Of a DNA stretch of 47,053 nucleotides, positions 33,911-41,417 are shown one piece after another. Location of the stretch: positions 1 to 47,053 of the IMG/VR virus record IMGVR_UViG_3300021599_000073. One strand, 5' to 3'. The notes under the pieces are model-generated. The model made no database searches. It was given only the letters and a program-made list of their open reading frames with translations, and was not told the DNA's origin. Both the position numbers and the translations under genes were made by a program. Numbering within the stretch: position 1 is the stretch's first letter; each line of letters starts with the position of its first letter. This stretch comes from a virus.

Positions 33911-34554
33911 TAGATCACCTGCTCGTTAGTAAGCCCGCCTTCCTCAGTGTCAGTAATGACACGACCTTGAGCGCTAACGCCCAAAGCCTGAGTAAAGGAC
34001 TGCTGGAACAACTGCGCCCGATTGGAGTTGACATGCTCATTGTCCACGGACTCAGCGATAAACACCGTCGCATCAATAACGACAGGGAAGTAGGCATCAG
34101 ACAGTAAGGCTACGGTTTGTGAACCTGTGTAAACCGGCGGTGTCTGAGCGTATTCCCCGATCAGTACCTGACTTGCGGGGGCTTTTGGGTAAATAAAGAA
34201 CCGATTGGCGTTACGGGTATGCCGCATCCAGTTAACTGTTGCAGCGGCCGCATCATTCATCCATGTCGGATAAGTTTGATCTAGTGCCTCACGATTAGTT
34301 TCAGTAATCCCTGAACCATCTTTGACTTGGAAAATCTCCATGATTCGGATGGAATCAGATGGGGCTGACTGAAGAACTTGCCCTGCCGTAGTAGGGATTT
34401 CCCCTATGTAAGCAAAGAGGTCAGGACGCAAGACAGCAATCCGCTTCAGTGCCTGATTGGCAAAGCCCAACAGCACCGCATCGCTATAACGCTGTGGTGC
34501 GTTGATGTCTTGGAGGATCCTGCGAACCTCAGTGATTACATCGTTCAGTATCAT
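33910..34554 (-). CDS. head-tail adaptor (gp11/tail tube A-like)
   Basis: 214 residues, ATGA overlap. Sequence ILNDVITEVRRILQDINAPQ, RYSDAVLLGFANQALKRIAV, YPTWMNDAAAATVNWMRHTR and FFIYPKAPASQVLIGEYAQT matches the adaptor/tail tubular A type protein of podoviruses with long portals. It would dock under the portal and start the short tail. No unusual residues are visible. Confidence 0.8.
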   Translation of the reverse strand: MILNDVITEVRRILQDINAPQRYSDAVLLGFANQALKRIAVLRPDLFAYIGEIPTTAGQVLQSAPSDSIRIMEIFQVKDGSGITETNREALDQTYPTWMNDAAAATVNWMRHTRNANRFFIYPKAPASQVLIGEYAQTPPVYTGSQTVALLSDAYFPVVIDATVFIAESVDNEHVNSNRAQLFQQSFTQALGVSAQGRVITDTEEGGLTNEQVI

Positions 34555-34796
34555 TCGGGTAATCCCTTAGATGCATCTGCATTGAGTTCTTCGTTTTCTA
34601 CAACTGGAGCCTCAGGGATCTCGTCAACTGGAGTTTCCAATGCCAAGCCAGACTTACGGCCTTTCTGTTTCTTAGGAACGAACTTCTCAGGAAATGCTTC
34701 CTCCTCTGTGACTTCTTCACACAAGGGGTTCTCAGCAAGGATGGGAGTCCAATCGTAGATAAACCCATCTTTAGTATTTCGTAGGTAACGTGCCAT
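34551..34796 (-). CDS. hypothetical 81-residue acidic protein
   Basis: Starts MARYLRNTKDGFIYDWTPIL and becomes Glu/Pro-rich (LCEEVTEEEAFPEKFVPKKQ, IPEAPVVENEELNADASKGL). GGAG precedes the ATG and the ATGA overlap couples it to the adaptor. The type is known to me from other aquatic phages as a small protein between the coat and adaptor genes; its role is unknown. Confidence 0.75.
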   Translation of the reverse strand: MARYLRNTKDGFIYDWTPILAENPLCEEVTEEEAFPEKFVPKKQKGRKSGLALETPVDEIPEAPVVENEELNADASKGLPE

Positions 34797-34805
34797 TTAA
34801 TTCTC

Positions 34806-35039
34806 CTATCTATGTCTAGCCGTCTTAGCCGCTATTTTAGCGGGCTGCTTTACAAACTGTTGACCTTTTGCTTTACCTTCGCGTTTCGCTTTGGTCGTTG
34901 CCGCATACTCTGCGGGGGTCAATGACTTAATTGCCGCCTCTGGCAAATACCGCTCGCCAGTCTTACTTGACGGTTTACCACTCTTAGTGCGCCATTTCTG
35001 GTCACCCCAATCTTTAAGGGACTTTTGCGGGGCTTTCAA
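34806..35039 (-). CDS. small basic phage protein (DUF5872-like)
   Basis: 77 residues with a TTG start that overlaps the preceding stop as TTGA. Contains KSLKDWGDQKWRTKSGKPSS, TGERYLPEAAIKSLTPAEYA and a Lys/Arg-rich end, a pattern common in aquatic phages and close to DUF5872. It may bind DNA or the capsid interior, but no experiment known to me settles its role. It is one of three consecutive small basic genes. Confidence 0.8.
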   Translation of the reverse strand: MKAPQKSLKDWGDQKWRTKSGKPSSKTGERYLPEAAIKSLTPAEYAATTKAKREGKAKGQQFVKQPAKIAAKTARHR

Positions 35040-35224
35040 TCTTTGTACCCCCCACCAGCCGCTTTGTATTTCTTAGCCACTAACTGCGCTTTACGGGCTG
35101 ACCACTGACCAGCAGCCGTACCCTGAACCGCCGCAGCCTTAACCTGCGACACAATCCGCTTACGCAACTCAGGCTTAGTATAGTTGCCAGCAGCGTTTAC
35201 TTTGGATTTTGTCTTGGCTACCAT
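35036..35224 (-). CDS. small basic hypothetical protein
   Basis: 62 residues, Lys/Ala-rich (MVAKTKSKVNAAGNYTKPEL, VSQVKAAAVQGTAAGQWSAR, KAQLVAKKYKAAGGGYKD). A 7-base overlap with the preceding gene. Fits small capsid- or DNA-associated proteins encoded beside coat genes. No known motif. Confidence 0.75.
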   Translation of the reverse strand: MVAKTKSKVNAAGNYTKPELRKRIVSQVKAAAVQGTAAGQWSARKAQLVAKKYKAAGGGYKD

Positions 35225-35487
35225 TTCACTTTATCCGCCCAGTACGCCGCAGACATATTGCCTTTGGCTATGTTCTTTGCATGGCGGGCTTTGAAACTTT
35301 TTTGCCGCGCCTTCTCACTTGGCGTGCTTGGGCTAGACCCAGCGCCGCTTACACCCTGCTGACCAAAGCGAATAATCTTCTCTTTGCCTCCAGCACAGGC
35401 TTTAACTACATGAGACTTAGTAGCATGCCCCGGTGTCTTTTTCGGGGAGTTACATGCCATCTCAGATTTTTTAATGACCTTAGCCAT
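35218..35487 (-). CDS. small basic phage protein ending YWADKVKW
   Basis: 89 residues. ACNSPKKTPGHATKSHVVKA, EKIIRFGQQGVSGAGSSPST, EKARQKSFKARHAKNIAKGN and MSAAYWADKVKW match a conserved small basic protein in many aquatic podoviruses; function unknown. Its start lies in a 16-bp tandem duplication that also carries the stop of the upstream gene. Confidence 0.82.
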   Translation of the reverse strand: MAKVIKKSEMACNSPKKTPGHATKSHVVKACAGGKEKIIRFGQQGVSGAGSSPSTPSEKARQKSFKARHAKNIAKGNMSAAYWADKVKW

Positions 35488-35515
35488 TTTAGTCTCTCAC
35501 CATTTTAGTCTCTCA
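35484..35515. repeat. 16-bp perfect tandem duplication at a gene junction
   Basis: CCATTTTAGTCTCTCA occurs twice head to tail. On the minus strand it duplicates the segment carrying the stop codon of the 94-residue gene and the ATG of the 89-residue gene. The first copy gives an ATG followed by only three codons and a stop; the second ATG is the real start. Confidence 0.9.
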
Positions 35516-35789
35516 GAAGAACTGTAATGGACGTTGCCCCACCAATGTCACAATAAATTCCTGTACCAAAAATCATCCCACCCTCAGGGATAGGAAAATC
35601 TACAATACCTTGCTTGGTAGTATCTAACTCTAGTTTTACAGAGCCAGTAGCCGAAAGTGCATCGTATATCTTAATGTGGTCTACGTTCTGCCCACCAGAA
35701 GATGTGTATAACACGCCGAGCAACCTAATCTGCCCAGTATGAAGTATTGCGTCAGTATTACTATGTACTGAAGTTGTATCGCGTGCCAT
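35505..35789 (-). CDS. small beta-rich virion protein
   Basis: 94 residues, TTTTAGGAG before the ATG. LHTGQIRLLGVLYTSSGGQN, HIKIYDALSATGSVKLELDT, IVDFPIPEGGMIFGTGIYCD suggests a small beta sandwich of the type found as decoration or fibre-base proteins in podoviruses. It lies between two strong UUCG hairpin-linked genes, suggesting high expression near the coat gene. Confidence 0.75.
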   Translation of the reverse strand: MARDTTSVHSNTDAILHTGQIRLLGVLYTSSGGQNVDHIKIYDALSATGSVKLELDTTKQGIVDFPIPEGGMIFGTGIYCDIGGATSITVLLRD

Positions 35790-35807
35790 ATTGTTCTCCT
35801 AAAAGGA

Positions 35808-35823
35808 GGGGGCCGAAGCCCCC
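35808..35823 (-). terminator. UUCG-tetraloop hairpin after the 159-residue gene
   Basis: On the minus strand GGGGGC-TTCG-GCCCCC, a very stable cUUCGg stem, extended by AGGA/TCCT with a bulged A. A short T-run (CTTTTAGG) follows. Could be a partial terminator or an RNA-end stabiliser after the highly expressed coat genes. An identical core occurs at 36341-36356. Confidence 0.55.
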
Positions 35824-35835
35824 ATCCTATTGCCA

Positions 35836-36315
35836 TTAGTTAGCGTTAACGTCTGTAAAAGTTGCAAAGAGACGTACGACAGCGGCGGCTGGTACAGCAG
35901 TACCAATCGTGATGTCGATAGTATCAGCAGCAGAGTACAGTTTGCCACCACTCAAGGTAGGAGCAAAAGCACCAGACGACAGAACTGGAACGCCACCTGA
36001 GAAACCGGTGGAGTTTGCTGTAGTAGCAGCCAGATAGCCAGCAGCCGCACCACCATCACCAATAGAGATGGTGCTGGTAACGCCCGCCGCAGTGGTAACT
36101 TCCATACCTACGTTAGACACGATAGTGCCAGCAGGTACAGGAATTACTTCCAAAACGTCAGATGCAGCAAGAGCAGTTGCACTAGCAGCAGAACGCGCAG
36201 CAATGATCTTGGGGAAATCAAGAACCATTTCCACACGGACGGACTTGTTAAGGTCATTCGCCGGGTAAGCGGCTGTGCCTTTGTTAAAACCGAGAGAGTC
36301 GGTATATGTTGCCAT
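35836..36315 (-). CDS. capsid decoration-like / virion protein
   Basis: 159 residues, TTTTAGGAG before the ATG. MATYTDSLGFNKGTAAYPAN, RVEMVLDFPKIIAARSAASA, LEVIPVPAGTIVSNVGMEVT and LYSAADTIDITIGTAVPAAA form a beta-rich protein encoded directly after the coat gene, the usual place of decoration proteins. Identical hairpins flank it, suggesting its own mRNA segment. Function inferred from position. Confidence 0.75.
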   Translation of the reverse strand: MATYTDSLGFNKGTAAYPANDLNKSVRVEMVLDFPKIIAARSAASATALAASDVLEVIPVPAGTIVSNVGMEVTTAAGVTSTISIGDGGAAAGYLAATTANSTGFSGGVPVLSSGAFAPTLSGGKLYSAADTIDITIGTAVPAAAVVRLFATFTDVNAN

Positions 36316-36340
36316 GTTAATTCTCCTAAAAGTTAAGTCC

Positions 36341-36356
36341 GGGGGCCGAAGCCCCC
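36341..36356 (-). terminator. UUCG-tetraloop hairpin after the coat gene
   Basis: The same GGGGGC-TTCG-GCCCCC stem as at 35808, just after the coat gene stop, followed by GGACTTAACTTTTAGG. The weak T-run suggests a leaky terminator or a processing/stability signal that sets the ratio of coat to downstream proteins. Confidence 0.55.
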
Positions 36357-36361
36357 ATTAA

Positions 36362-36970
36362 TTACAGAGTGATGATGCCTTGAGCCAATGCCTCAGGCTT
36401 GACCACTTTGTAGCCATACACTTGCAATCCACGGATGATGTTACCGAAGGTGGACTCAGAGCGAATGGTTTCCATGTTGGTCATTTGCGAAGCAAAGGTG
36501 AAGCCCATCTTGTGACCAGCAACAAGGCTAAACTTGCCGCTAGAAACAGAAAGGTTGTGGCTCATGTAAACCGTGAAACGGTCGATCATGCCAAGGCGAC
36601 CATTACGAAGAATGGACACGCTGTCACCAGTCAAAGAAGCATCCTTAAGGTCAGACTTCTTAATCATACCGGCCATCTTGGCAGGAATAATTACGAAGCG
36701 GTTGCCTTCAGGGCAGTTGGCTTCATCAAGAACAGTACCGATGTCAACAAGGTACTCCAACACGTTGGTCTTGGTGATAGCGATAGGCGAACCAGTCGTA
36801 CCCAAGTCAATGTTGTTGGAGATGCGACCAGCGGTTGCACCTTTGTTGTCAGCAGAAATGTCCGGCAGAATGTCGGTCAGAACGCGCTGATCGATCTTGA
36901 TCTTCATACGCTCAGAAGCGTCTTTTGACCAAGTGTCCATCAGGTTGATGTCCGACTGAACCTTATCCAC
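36362..36970 (-). CDS. major coat protein, C-terminal fragment (frame-shifted)
   Basis: 202 codons from an internal ATG (MDKVQSDINLMDTWSKDASE), but the frame is open further back to 37075 and coding-like from LQLVIDKGEYFACVEDDVDK. It continues with DQRVLTDILPDISADNKGAT, TVLDEANCPEGNRFVIIPAK, RNGRLGMIDRFTVYMSHNLS and GLQVYGYKVVKPEALAQGII, matching the C-terminal two thirds of podovirus coat proteins with the P22-type/HK97-like fold. It is out of phase with the N-terminal fragment at 36940-37146, and no Shine-Dalgarno site fits the internal ATG. Confidence 0.8.
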   Translation of the reverse strand: MDKVQSDINLMDTWSKDASERMKIKIDQRVLTDILPDISADNKGATAGRISNNIDLGTTGSPIAITKTNVLEYLVDIGTVLDEANCPEGNRFVIIPAKMAGMIKKSDLKDASLTGDSVSILRNGRLGMIDRFTVYMSHNLSVSSGKFSLVAGHKMGFTFASQMTNMETIRSESTFGNIIRGLQVYGYKVVKPEALAQGIITL

Positions 36971-37146
36971 ATCGTCCTCAACGCAAGCGAAGTACTCGCC
37001 TTTGTCGATAACGAGTTGCAGTTTAGGTTGGAAATAGCAGCCAACACAGTTGCGTCGTAGAAATTCTCGATTAATTTACCTGACCAAATCTCAGGAATAA
37101 AGTTACCCGAATAGTTCGGGCGGCCTGTGGAAACGGGAAATCCCAT
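36940..37146 (-). CDS. major coat protein, N-terminal fragment (frame-shifted)
   Basis: Starts at the real coat start (GAGGAG upstream): MGFPVSTGRPNYSGNFIPEI, WSGKLIENFYDATVLAAISN, then out-of-frame residues (LNCNSLSTKASTS). In relatives I remember, AISN is followed by TDYEGEI and about 35-45 residues before the KxxLxIDKGxYF strand; here that segment is missing and the frame jumps. The coat, normally about 340-350 residues, cannot be made whole from this sequence. Confidence 0.78.
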   Translation of the reverse strand: MGFPVSTGRPNYSGNFIPEIWSGKLIENFYDATVLAAISNLNCNSLSTKASTSLALRTMWIRFSRTST

Positions 37147-37162
37147 GATAAAACTCCTCTAA

Positions 37163-38215
37163 TCAAGCGTTAACAGTTATGCGACCGTCTCGCTGTGCAG
37201 CGAAAATGTCGCGTTCAATGCGGTCACGCTCTGCTTCACGGCCACGATATTTACCAGACCTAACATCATTAAAGAAACCTTTAATGTCATCAGGGCTGTA
37301 TGTCTTGGCATTGTTGTTCGCAGGTGTCCCGGTGTTCTTTGAACGACCCGGTGCAACCTGACGCTCCAACTCTGAAGCAGTCGCTGTCCGACGAGTGTTT
37401 TGAGCAACATTGGCTTTGCCAGTCAACTCATTCCAAGTTTGGAAGAAACTAGCAACCCGGCGTACATCAAGGATACGCTGGGCATCCTCAAGGTAAGTCT
37501 GACGGCTAATTCCAGTTAGCGGATCAATCTCCAACAACCATGATTGAAATGCATGGTCATCGTTAATTTCGCGCCAATTGGGGGCCGCACCTGACAAGTC
37601 AGACCAGAACTGTTGCTCGGCTGTCATTGCTTGTCGATGCGCCACTGCCTGTACCTGAGGTACGACACTGGTTTGCAACGAGCGAATGATTTGATCTAAT
37701 TGAGCAATCTTCTGAGCAACCGGATAGAGTTCCTCGCGAGTCACACGACGCATAACGTCAAGTGAATCACCATACTCTTGGACATCATTCTCAGTTACTA
37801 ATGGTGCAACTTGAGTTTGCTGTGCCGGTTGAGAGGACTGCTGCGAAAGAGACGCAAGCAATTGCTCCATCTGTTGTACGCGACCATTTAGTTCACGATT
37901 CTGCGAGTGCAGACGCGGAACTTCGGCGTTGTACATACCTTGTAAAGTACGCCATTTCTGAGCATAAGTCTCAGAATTGGGGTCATCTTCTTGGCCTGTA
38001 CCACTGGGGGTTTGCTCATTCCCCTGCGGTTGAGCAGCGTTATTCGATACAGCGCTCTCGTCGGCGGGTGCGGGTTGTGCTGTGTTCTCAGGAGGCGAAG
38101 TGTTGCCATCGGCAGGAGGGGTCGCCTCGTTGCCATTGTTTTCATCGCCATTGAGTTGCTTATACAACTCCTGTACGGCCTCGGTCTGTTTACGAATTTG
38201 CTCTGGTAGTGCCAT
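37163..38215 (-). CDS. scaffolding protein
   Basis: 350 residues, ATAGGAG upstream. Highly charged and disordered N-terminus (residues 15-80, rich in Asn, Pro, Glu), a coiled coil (EVPRLHSQNRELNGRVQQME), Gln-rich linker and a helical C-terminus (SPDDIKGFFNDVRSGKYRGR, ERDRIERDIFAAQRDGRI). Placement between portal and coat genes and this composition fit an internal scaffold that guides procapsid assembly. The C-terminal basic helix would bind the coat. Confidence 0.85.
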   Translation of the reverse strand: MALPEQIRKQTEAVQELYKQLNGDENNGNEATPPADGNTSPPENTAQPAPADESAVSNNAAQPQGNEQTPSGTGQEDDPNSETYAQKWRTLQGMYNAEVPRLHSQNRELNGRVQQMEQLLASLSQQSSQPAQQTQVAPLVTENDVQEYGDSLDVMRRVTREELYPVAQKIAQLDQIIRSLQTSVVPQVQAVAHRQAMTAEQQFWSDLSGAAPNWREINDDHAFQSWLLEIDPLTGISRQTYLEDAQRILDVRRVASFFQTWNELTGKANVAQNTRRTATASELERQVAPGRSKNTGTPANNNAKTYSPDDIKGFFNDVRSGKYRGREAERDRIERDIFAAQRDGRITVNA

Positions 38216-38265
38216 GATAAAACGCTCCTATCGGTGTGCGTGGATTAGACGGCGAGTCATATCAG

Positions 38266-38481
38266 TTAGGACTTTGCCGCTAGTTCAGGGGCTTCTTTGG
38301 CAAACTTGTATAGTTCACCCAATACCTGACACCGCCCTTGTAAGAGTGCCGGGTTGTTGATAGCGCTAGGCAGTTGCTCTAACTCGTGATAGCGCCATGT
38401 TCTAAGCCAGTCCAGAATCTCTGGATACTGACGCATGGCGATGCCAAGAGCCTTTACGACTTTAGGATCGGGCTTAATCAT
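38266..38481 (-). CDS. hypothetical 71-residue protein
   Basis: ATGA overlap with the portal gene. MIKPDPKVVKALGIAMRQYP, EILDWLRTWRYHELEQLPSA and LGELYKFAKEAPELAAK give a short helical protein. Similar small genes follow the portal in related podoviruses, perhaps as a portal- or scaffold-linked factor. No motif found. Confidence 0.75.
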   Translation of the reverse strand: MIKPDPKVVKALGIAMRQYPEILDWLRTWRYHELEQLPSAINNPALLQGRCQVLGELYKFAKEAPELAAKS

Positions 38482-40514
38482 GTGGCCCTCCCCCCAGCAC
38501 CGGACACTAGATTACCTTCTTGTCCACCTTTGGGAGAACCGTCTGGTTGAGTCGGTGTAGGCGCAGGTTGTTGCTGCGACTGTGCCGCTCTCATTGCCAA
38601 AGCGTTTTTCTCTTTAGATGGAATAAGTTCATCCAGTGGCATTTGCAAACCTTTAGCCACTTCGCGAAGAATCGCGGCGCGACCATCCTTACCAAGAATC
38701 TCCGCATCAATCGGATTGGCGGTTGCATTAAGGAATTCGATACGGCGGACATTGACGGTTTCTTTGACCGCAAGGTTAACTGCACCTTTGGCAATAACCT
38801 CAACGTCGCCTTTAATAGACTCATCCTCGTCATAGCGCATGTTGTAGACGAACTGGCGTTGGACAATGGGTTTAATCACATCATTATCGATGTGCATGAC
38901 TACTTGTCGGATTCCCTTGCCAGCCGCTCCCATGAGCATTGACAAACCAGAGGATGTACGCCCAGCACCCTGAACATTCAAGTCACCATACAAATATGCA
39001 GGTACACCTGAGTGGTCATCAGCCAAGCGTGAAAACTTCTCGTACACACCCATGAGGGTCTGTGCGTTATCTTCGGGCTGCGTAAAGCGTACGGCTGGTG
39101 CGCTCGATCCTACTGGATCGTTCATCACCTGCCAAATCTTCCAAGGATACATCTGTGTGATGTCCTCGTTGGGAGGAATACGCTCTAAGTTTACTTCGAC
39201 TTGCGGGCCACTAGAGATGCCCATATTGTTGACAAGCGCTCGCGCAGCCGCGTTGCATACGTTTTGAAGATCTTCAATGATTTCAGGGATTCCTTTACCC
39301 CAGAAAGCACCCGGACACTTAATGAATGAAGTTTTTGCATAAGGCTTTTCTCCTAACGGATCATAGTTAAGTACAGCCTTGATTACATAATTGCCAACCA
39401 TCCAGACGTTCGCATCGTATTCTTGGGCTGGATCAGGGACTTCATCCTCTGACATACCCCAATCAAGCAACATCTGTCCGCTAACTTTGCCCCAGAACTC
39501 CAGTGCATCAAACACTTCTGTTGGGCGCATGTATGAGTAGAACTTCCGTTCTTCCTCATTTTTAATCAGTTCAACATCTTCACTGATCCATGATTGACCA
39601 TTACCAATTTCAAGGACTTTACGGATAGCATCCTCGTCATACCCCGGTACACCGATCAGGTCAGACAAATCCATTCGGGTCAGTGGGTGATGTTCAAAGA
39701 TGTAACCTTCGTTAATGTTTGTAATCCCCGGCTCAGGATAAATACGGAACGGATCGACACGCTCATACTCCGGCGCAATGCGCTCAGAGGCTTTAACTAC
39801 GGTGCGACCGGCTTCGTCTTGTTCCCAGCCAAGGTATCTCTGACGACGGACAATCGGCCCTTTAACAAAAGCACAGGGGAAAGTCACGAGGTCAGTAACA
39901 AAATCGTTAAATGCGTTTGCCCAACCACCTTGCGTAAACTGATCGCTAATCCGCAACTTCATACGGTCTACGCGGTTCTGGGCTTCTTGCAAAATCTTGA
40001 AGCGATAGTCTTGGGAAATAATTTCTTTTAGTTCTCCCATGACTTCTTGCGACGGCGCTTCTCCGCTACGCTGAATCATCTCCAACACTTTGTTAGCAAA
40101 GATGTCCTGAATCTCTTTGGTAGCCTTAGGGCTGAGATCAGGAATAGGAGTAGCCGTCAAATCCCAAGGGGGTGTCCCCGTGTCAAGCAAGATGTCTCTG
40201 AGCCAAGACTCCGCTGCGCGGCACTTGACTTCAGTAATCATCATAAAAATTTCTGATCCGCCTTGTTTGCGAATACCTGCCATCTTATCGGCTTCGTACT
40301 CGCCATTGCGTTGGCGCATCGCCATGAGCATCTTGTTCTCAATAGGCTTCTTGGCTTGCTGGGCTACATCCCAACAGGCACGCAGGTAGTCCGCCATACC
40401 AAGAATAAAGGGTTGGGCTTGACGCTCCTCTAAGGCACGATCAGCCAACATCTTCTCCTGACGATTCAACTCGTCATTGGACACTACACGAAGAAGGGTT
40501 AGTCCACCAGCCAT
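38478..40514 (-). CDS. portal protein (T7/podovirus type)
   Basis: 678 residues, longer than T7 gp8 and in the range of the large portals of aquatic podoviruses. RQEKMLADRALEERQAQPFI, GGSEIFMMITEVKCRAAESW, FVTDLVTFPCAFVKGPIVRR, YERVDPFRIYPEPGITNINE and IPEIIEDLQNVCNAAARALV, RTSSGLSMLMGAAGKGIRQV match this family. It forms the dodecameric DNA gate. The last 40 residues are disordered (Gln/Pro-rich). Coupled to the next gene by TAATG. Confidence 0.92.
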   Translation of the reverse strand: MAGGLTLLRVVSNDELNRQEKMLADRALEERQAQPFILGMADYLRACWDVAQQAKKPIENKMLMAMRQRNGEYEADKMAGIRKQGGSEIFMMITEVKCRAAESWLRDILLDTGTPPWDLTATPIPDLSPKATKEIQDIFANKVLEMIQRSGEAPSQEVMGELKEIISQDYRFKILQEAQNRVDRMKLRISDQFTQGGWANAFNDFVTDLVTFPCAFVKGPIVRRQRYLGWEQDEAGRTVVKASERIAPEYERVDPFRIYPEPGITNINEGYIFEHHPLTRMDLSDLIGVPGYDEDAIRKVLEIGNGQSWISEDVELIKNEEERKFYSYMRPTEVFDALEFWGKVSGQMLLDWGMSEDEVPDPAQEYDANVWMVGNYVIKAVLNYDPLGEKPYAKTSFIKCPGAFWGKGIPEIIEDLQNVCNAAARALVNNMGISSGPQVEVNLERIPPNEDITQMYPWKIWQVMNDPVGSSAPAVRFTQPEDNAQTLMGVYEKFSRLADDHSGVPAYLYGDLNVQGAGRTSSGLSMLMGAAGKGIRQVVMHIDNDVIKPIVQRQFVYNMRYDEDESIKGDVEVIAKGAVNLAVKETVNVRRIEFLNATANPIDAEILGKDGRAAILREVAKGLQMPLDELIPSKEKNALAMRAAQSQQQPAPTPTQPDGSPKGGQEGNLVSGAGGRAT

Positions 40515-40867
40515 TATTTTCCTTTAGGTACAGAGAAGTACCGATCACCATACTTACGAACTTCAGAGCCGCGTGCTTCTTCGGCTTCAACGCCCTTTGA
40601 CCATGTTTCGTGTTTACGACCCTTTAACATTTTATAGGTGTTATCTGGAAGGTTATATTTTTTCCGAGACTCCTCACTTGCAGGAGCAACCGAACCCCAG
40701 TGTCCTTTATTCTCTCCAGTGCCGTCAGCGCCCATACCAGCCTTCTTGGCTGTATCGTAGTCGTAACTATCACCTTCAGGATCAAAAACTGCCCCACCGT
40801 TGCGATAACCACGGGCAGCAACAAACTCCATCTTAGGATTAGTCGAAGAAAACTTTAAGGTTTTCAT
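40514..40867 (-). CDS. conserved podovirus protein near portal
   Basis: 117 residues. GYRNGGAVFDPEGDSYDYDT, AKKAGMGADGTGENKGHWGS, VAPASEESRKKYNLPDNTYK, LKGRKHETWSKGVEAEEARG, EVRKYGDRYFSVPKGK match a conserved protein I know beside portal genes of aquatic podoviruses. Its first 13 residues (MKTLKFSSTNPKM) are nearly repeated in the next gene (MKCLKFSSTNPKM), showing a duplicated 5' end. TAATG overlaps. Confidence 0.82.
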   Translation of the reverse strand: MKTLKFSSTNPKMEFVAARGYRNGGAVFDPEGDSYDYDTAKKAGMGADGTGENKGHWGSVAPASEESRKKYNLPDNTYKMLKGRKHETWSKGVEAEEARGSEVRKYGDRYFSVPKGK

Positions 40868-41151
40868 TACTCTTTGTCCTTAGACATCTTAATCATTTTG
40901 TCTTTTAGCGAACCTTTATCTTCTGGGTCTATCTTGTAAGGCCCACGGATCATACTGTCCTTGAGTCTTTGATCTGGGCTACGCTTATCGTCTGGGTCTA
41001 TTTTGTAGGGTAGAGTCTGCATCCCCTCTGGCATCTTAATGCCACCGGGTGAGCCGTCTTTGTATCCCTTGACAAGACCGCCATCTCTATATCCTTTGAC
41101 GGCCATGTTGCCCATCTTAGGATTAGTCGAGGAGAACTTGAGGCACTTCAC
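40867..41151 (-). CDS. hypothetical protein sharing its N-terminus with the downstream neighbour
   Basis: 94 residues with a GTG start overlapping the preceding stop as GTGA. It opens MKCLKFSSTNPKM and GYRDGGLVKGYKDGS, then has a short repeat (LPYKIDPDDKRS and GPYKIDPEDKGS). No known domain. Probably a duplicated and diverged copy of the next gene's 5' end, carrying a new C-terminus. Confidence 0.7.
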   Translation of the reverse strand: MKCLKFSSTNPKMGNMAVKGYRDGGLVKGYKDGSPGGIKMPEGMQTLPYKIDPDDKRSPDQRLKDSMIRGPYKIDPEDKGSLKDKMIKMSKDKE

Positions 41152-41336
41152 GATGATTCCGTCTCTGGGCGTTTGTTGCCCTTCATCTCATGCACTTCCA
41201 TGATCTGCTTGATATTCATGGTGGGCATCTTAAACTCCATCTCGTAGAGTTCCATCGGTGCTGGTTTACCAGCCAAGCCAGAAGTATCCATCTTTGGATT
41301 GTCTGACAAGATTGTGTACTGTTTGCCTGACTTCAT
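41148..41336 (-). CDS. hypothetical 62-residue protein, first gene of the structural operon
   Basis: GGAGGAG before the ATG. MKSGKQYTILSDNPKMDTSG then a Met-rich helical part (LYEMEFKMPTMNIKQIMEVH). The NPKM motif also occurs in the two genes that follow, suggesting shared ancestry of their N-termini. It starts about 35 bases after the predicted transcription start of the late promoter. Confidence 0.65.
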   Translation of the reverse strand: MKSGKQYTILSDNPKMDTSGLAGKPAPMELYEMEFKMPTMNIKQIMEVHEMKGNKRPETESS

Positions 41337-41359
41337 AGCGCTCCTCCGTTTGCCGCACT

Positions 41360-41374
41360 ACTACATATTGTAGT
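41360..41374. promoter_or_regulatory. 15-bp palindrome, probable operator over the late transcription start
   Basis: ACTACA-TAT-TGTAGT, perfect 6-bp arms. It lies just downstream of the -10 box at 41383-41378, so it would cover the transcription start at about 41371. It matches 11 of 15 positions with the palindrome at 43551-43565 in the TerS promoter (consensus ACWACWTAYTGTWGT). Confidence 0.6.
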
Positions 41375-41377
41375 GTG

Positions 41378-41406
41378 GTTATAGCAGCAAGTATACATGC
41401 TGTCAA
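41378..41406 (-). promoter_or_regulatory. strong sigma70-type late promoter
   Basis: TTGACA (41406-41401), 17-base spacer, TATAAC (41383-41378) on the minus strand. Perfect -35, near-perfect -10 and ideal spacing. It sits immediately behind the TerL terminator and in front of the portal-to-fibre gene series, so it should drive the structural operon by host RNA polymerase. Confidence 0.8.
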
Positions 41407-41417
41407 AGAAAAAAGAA

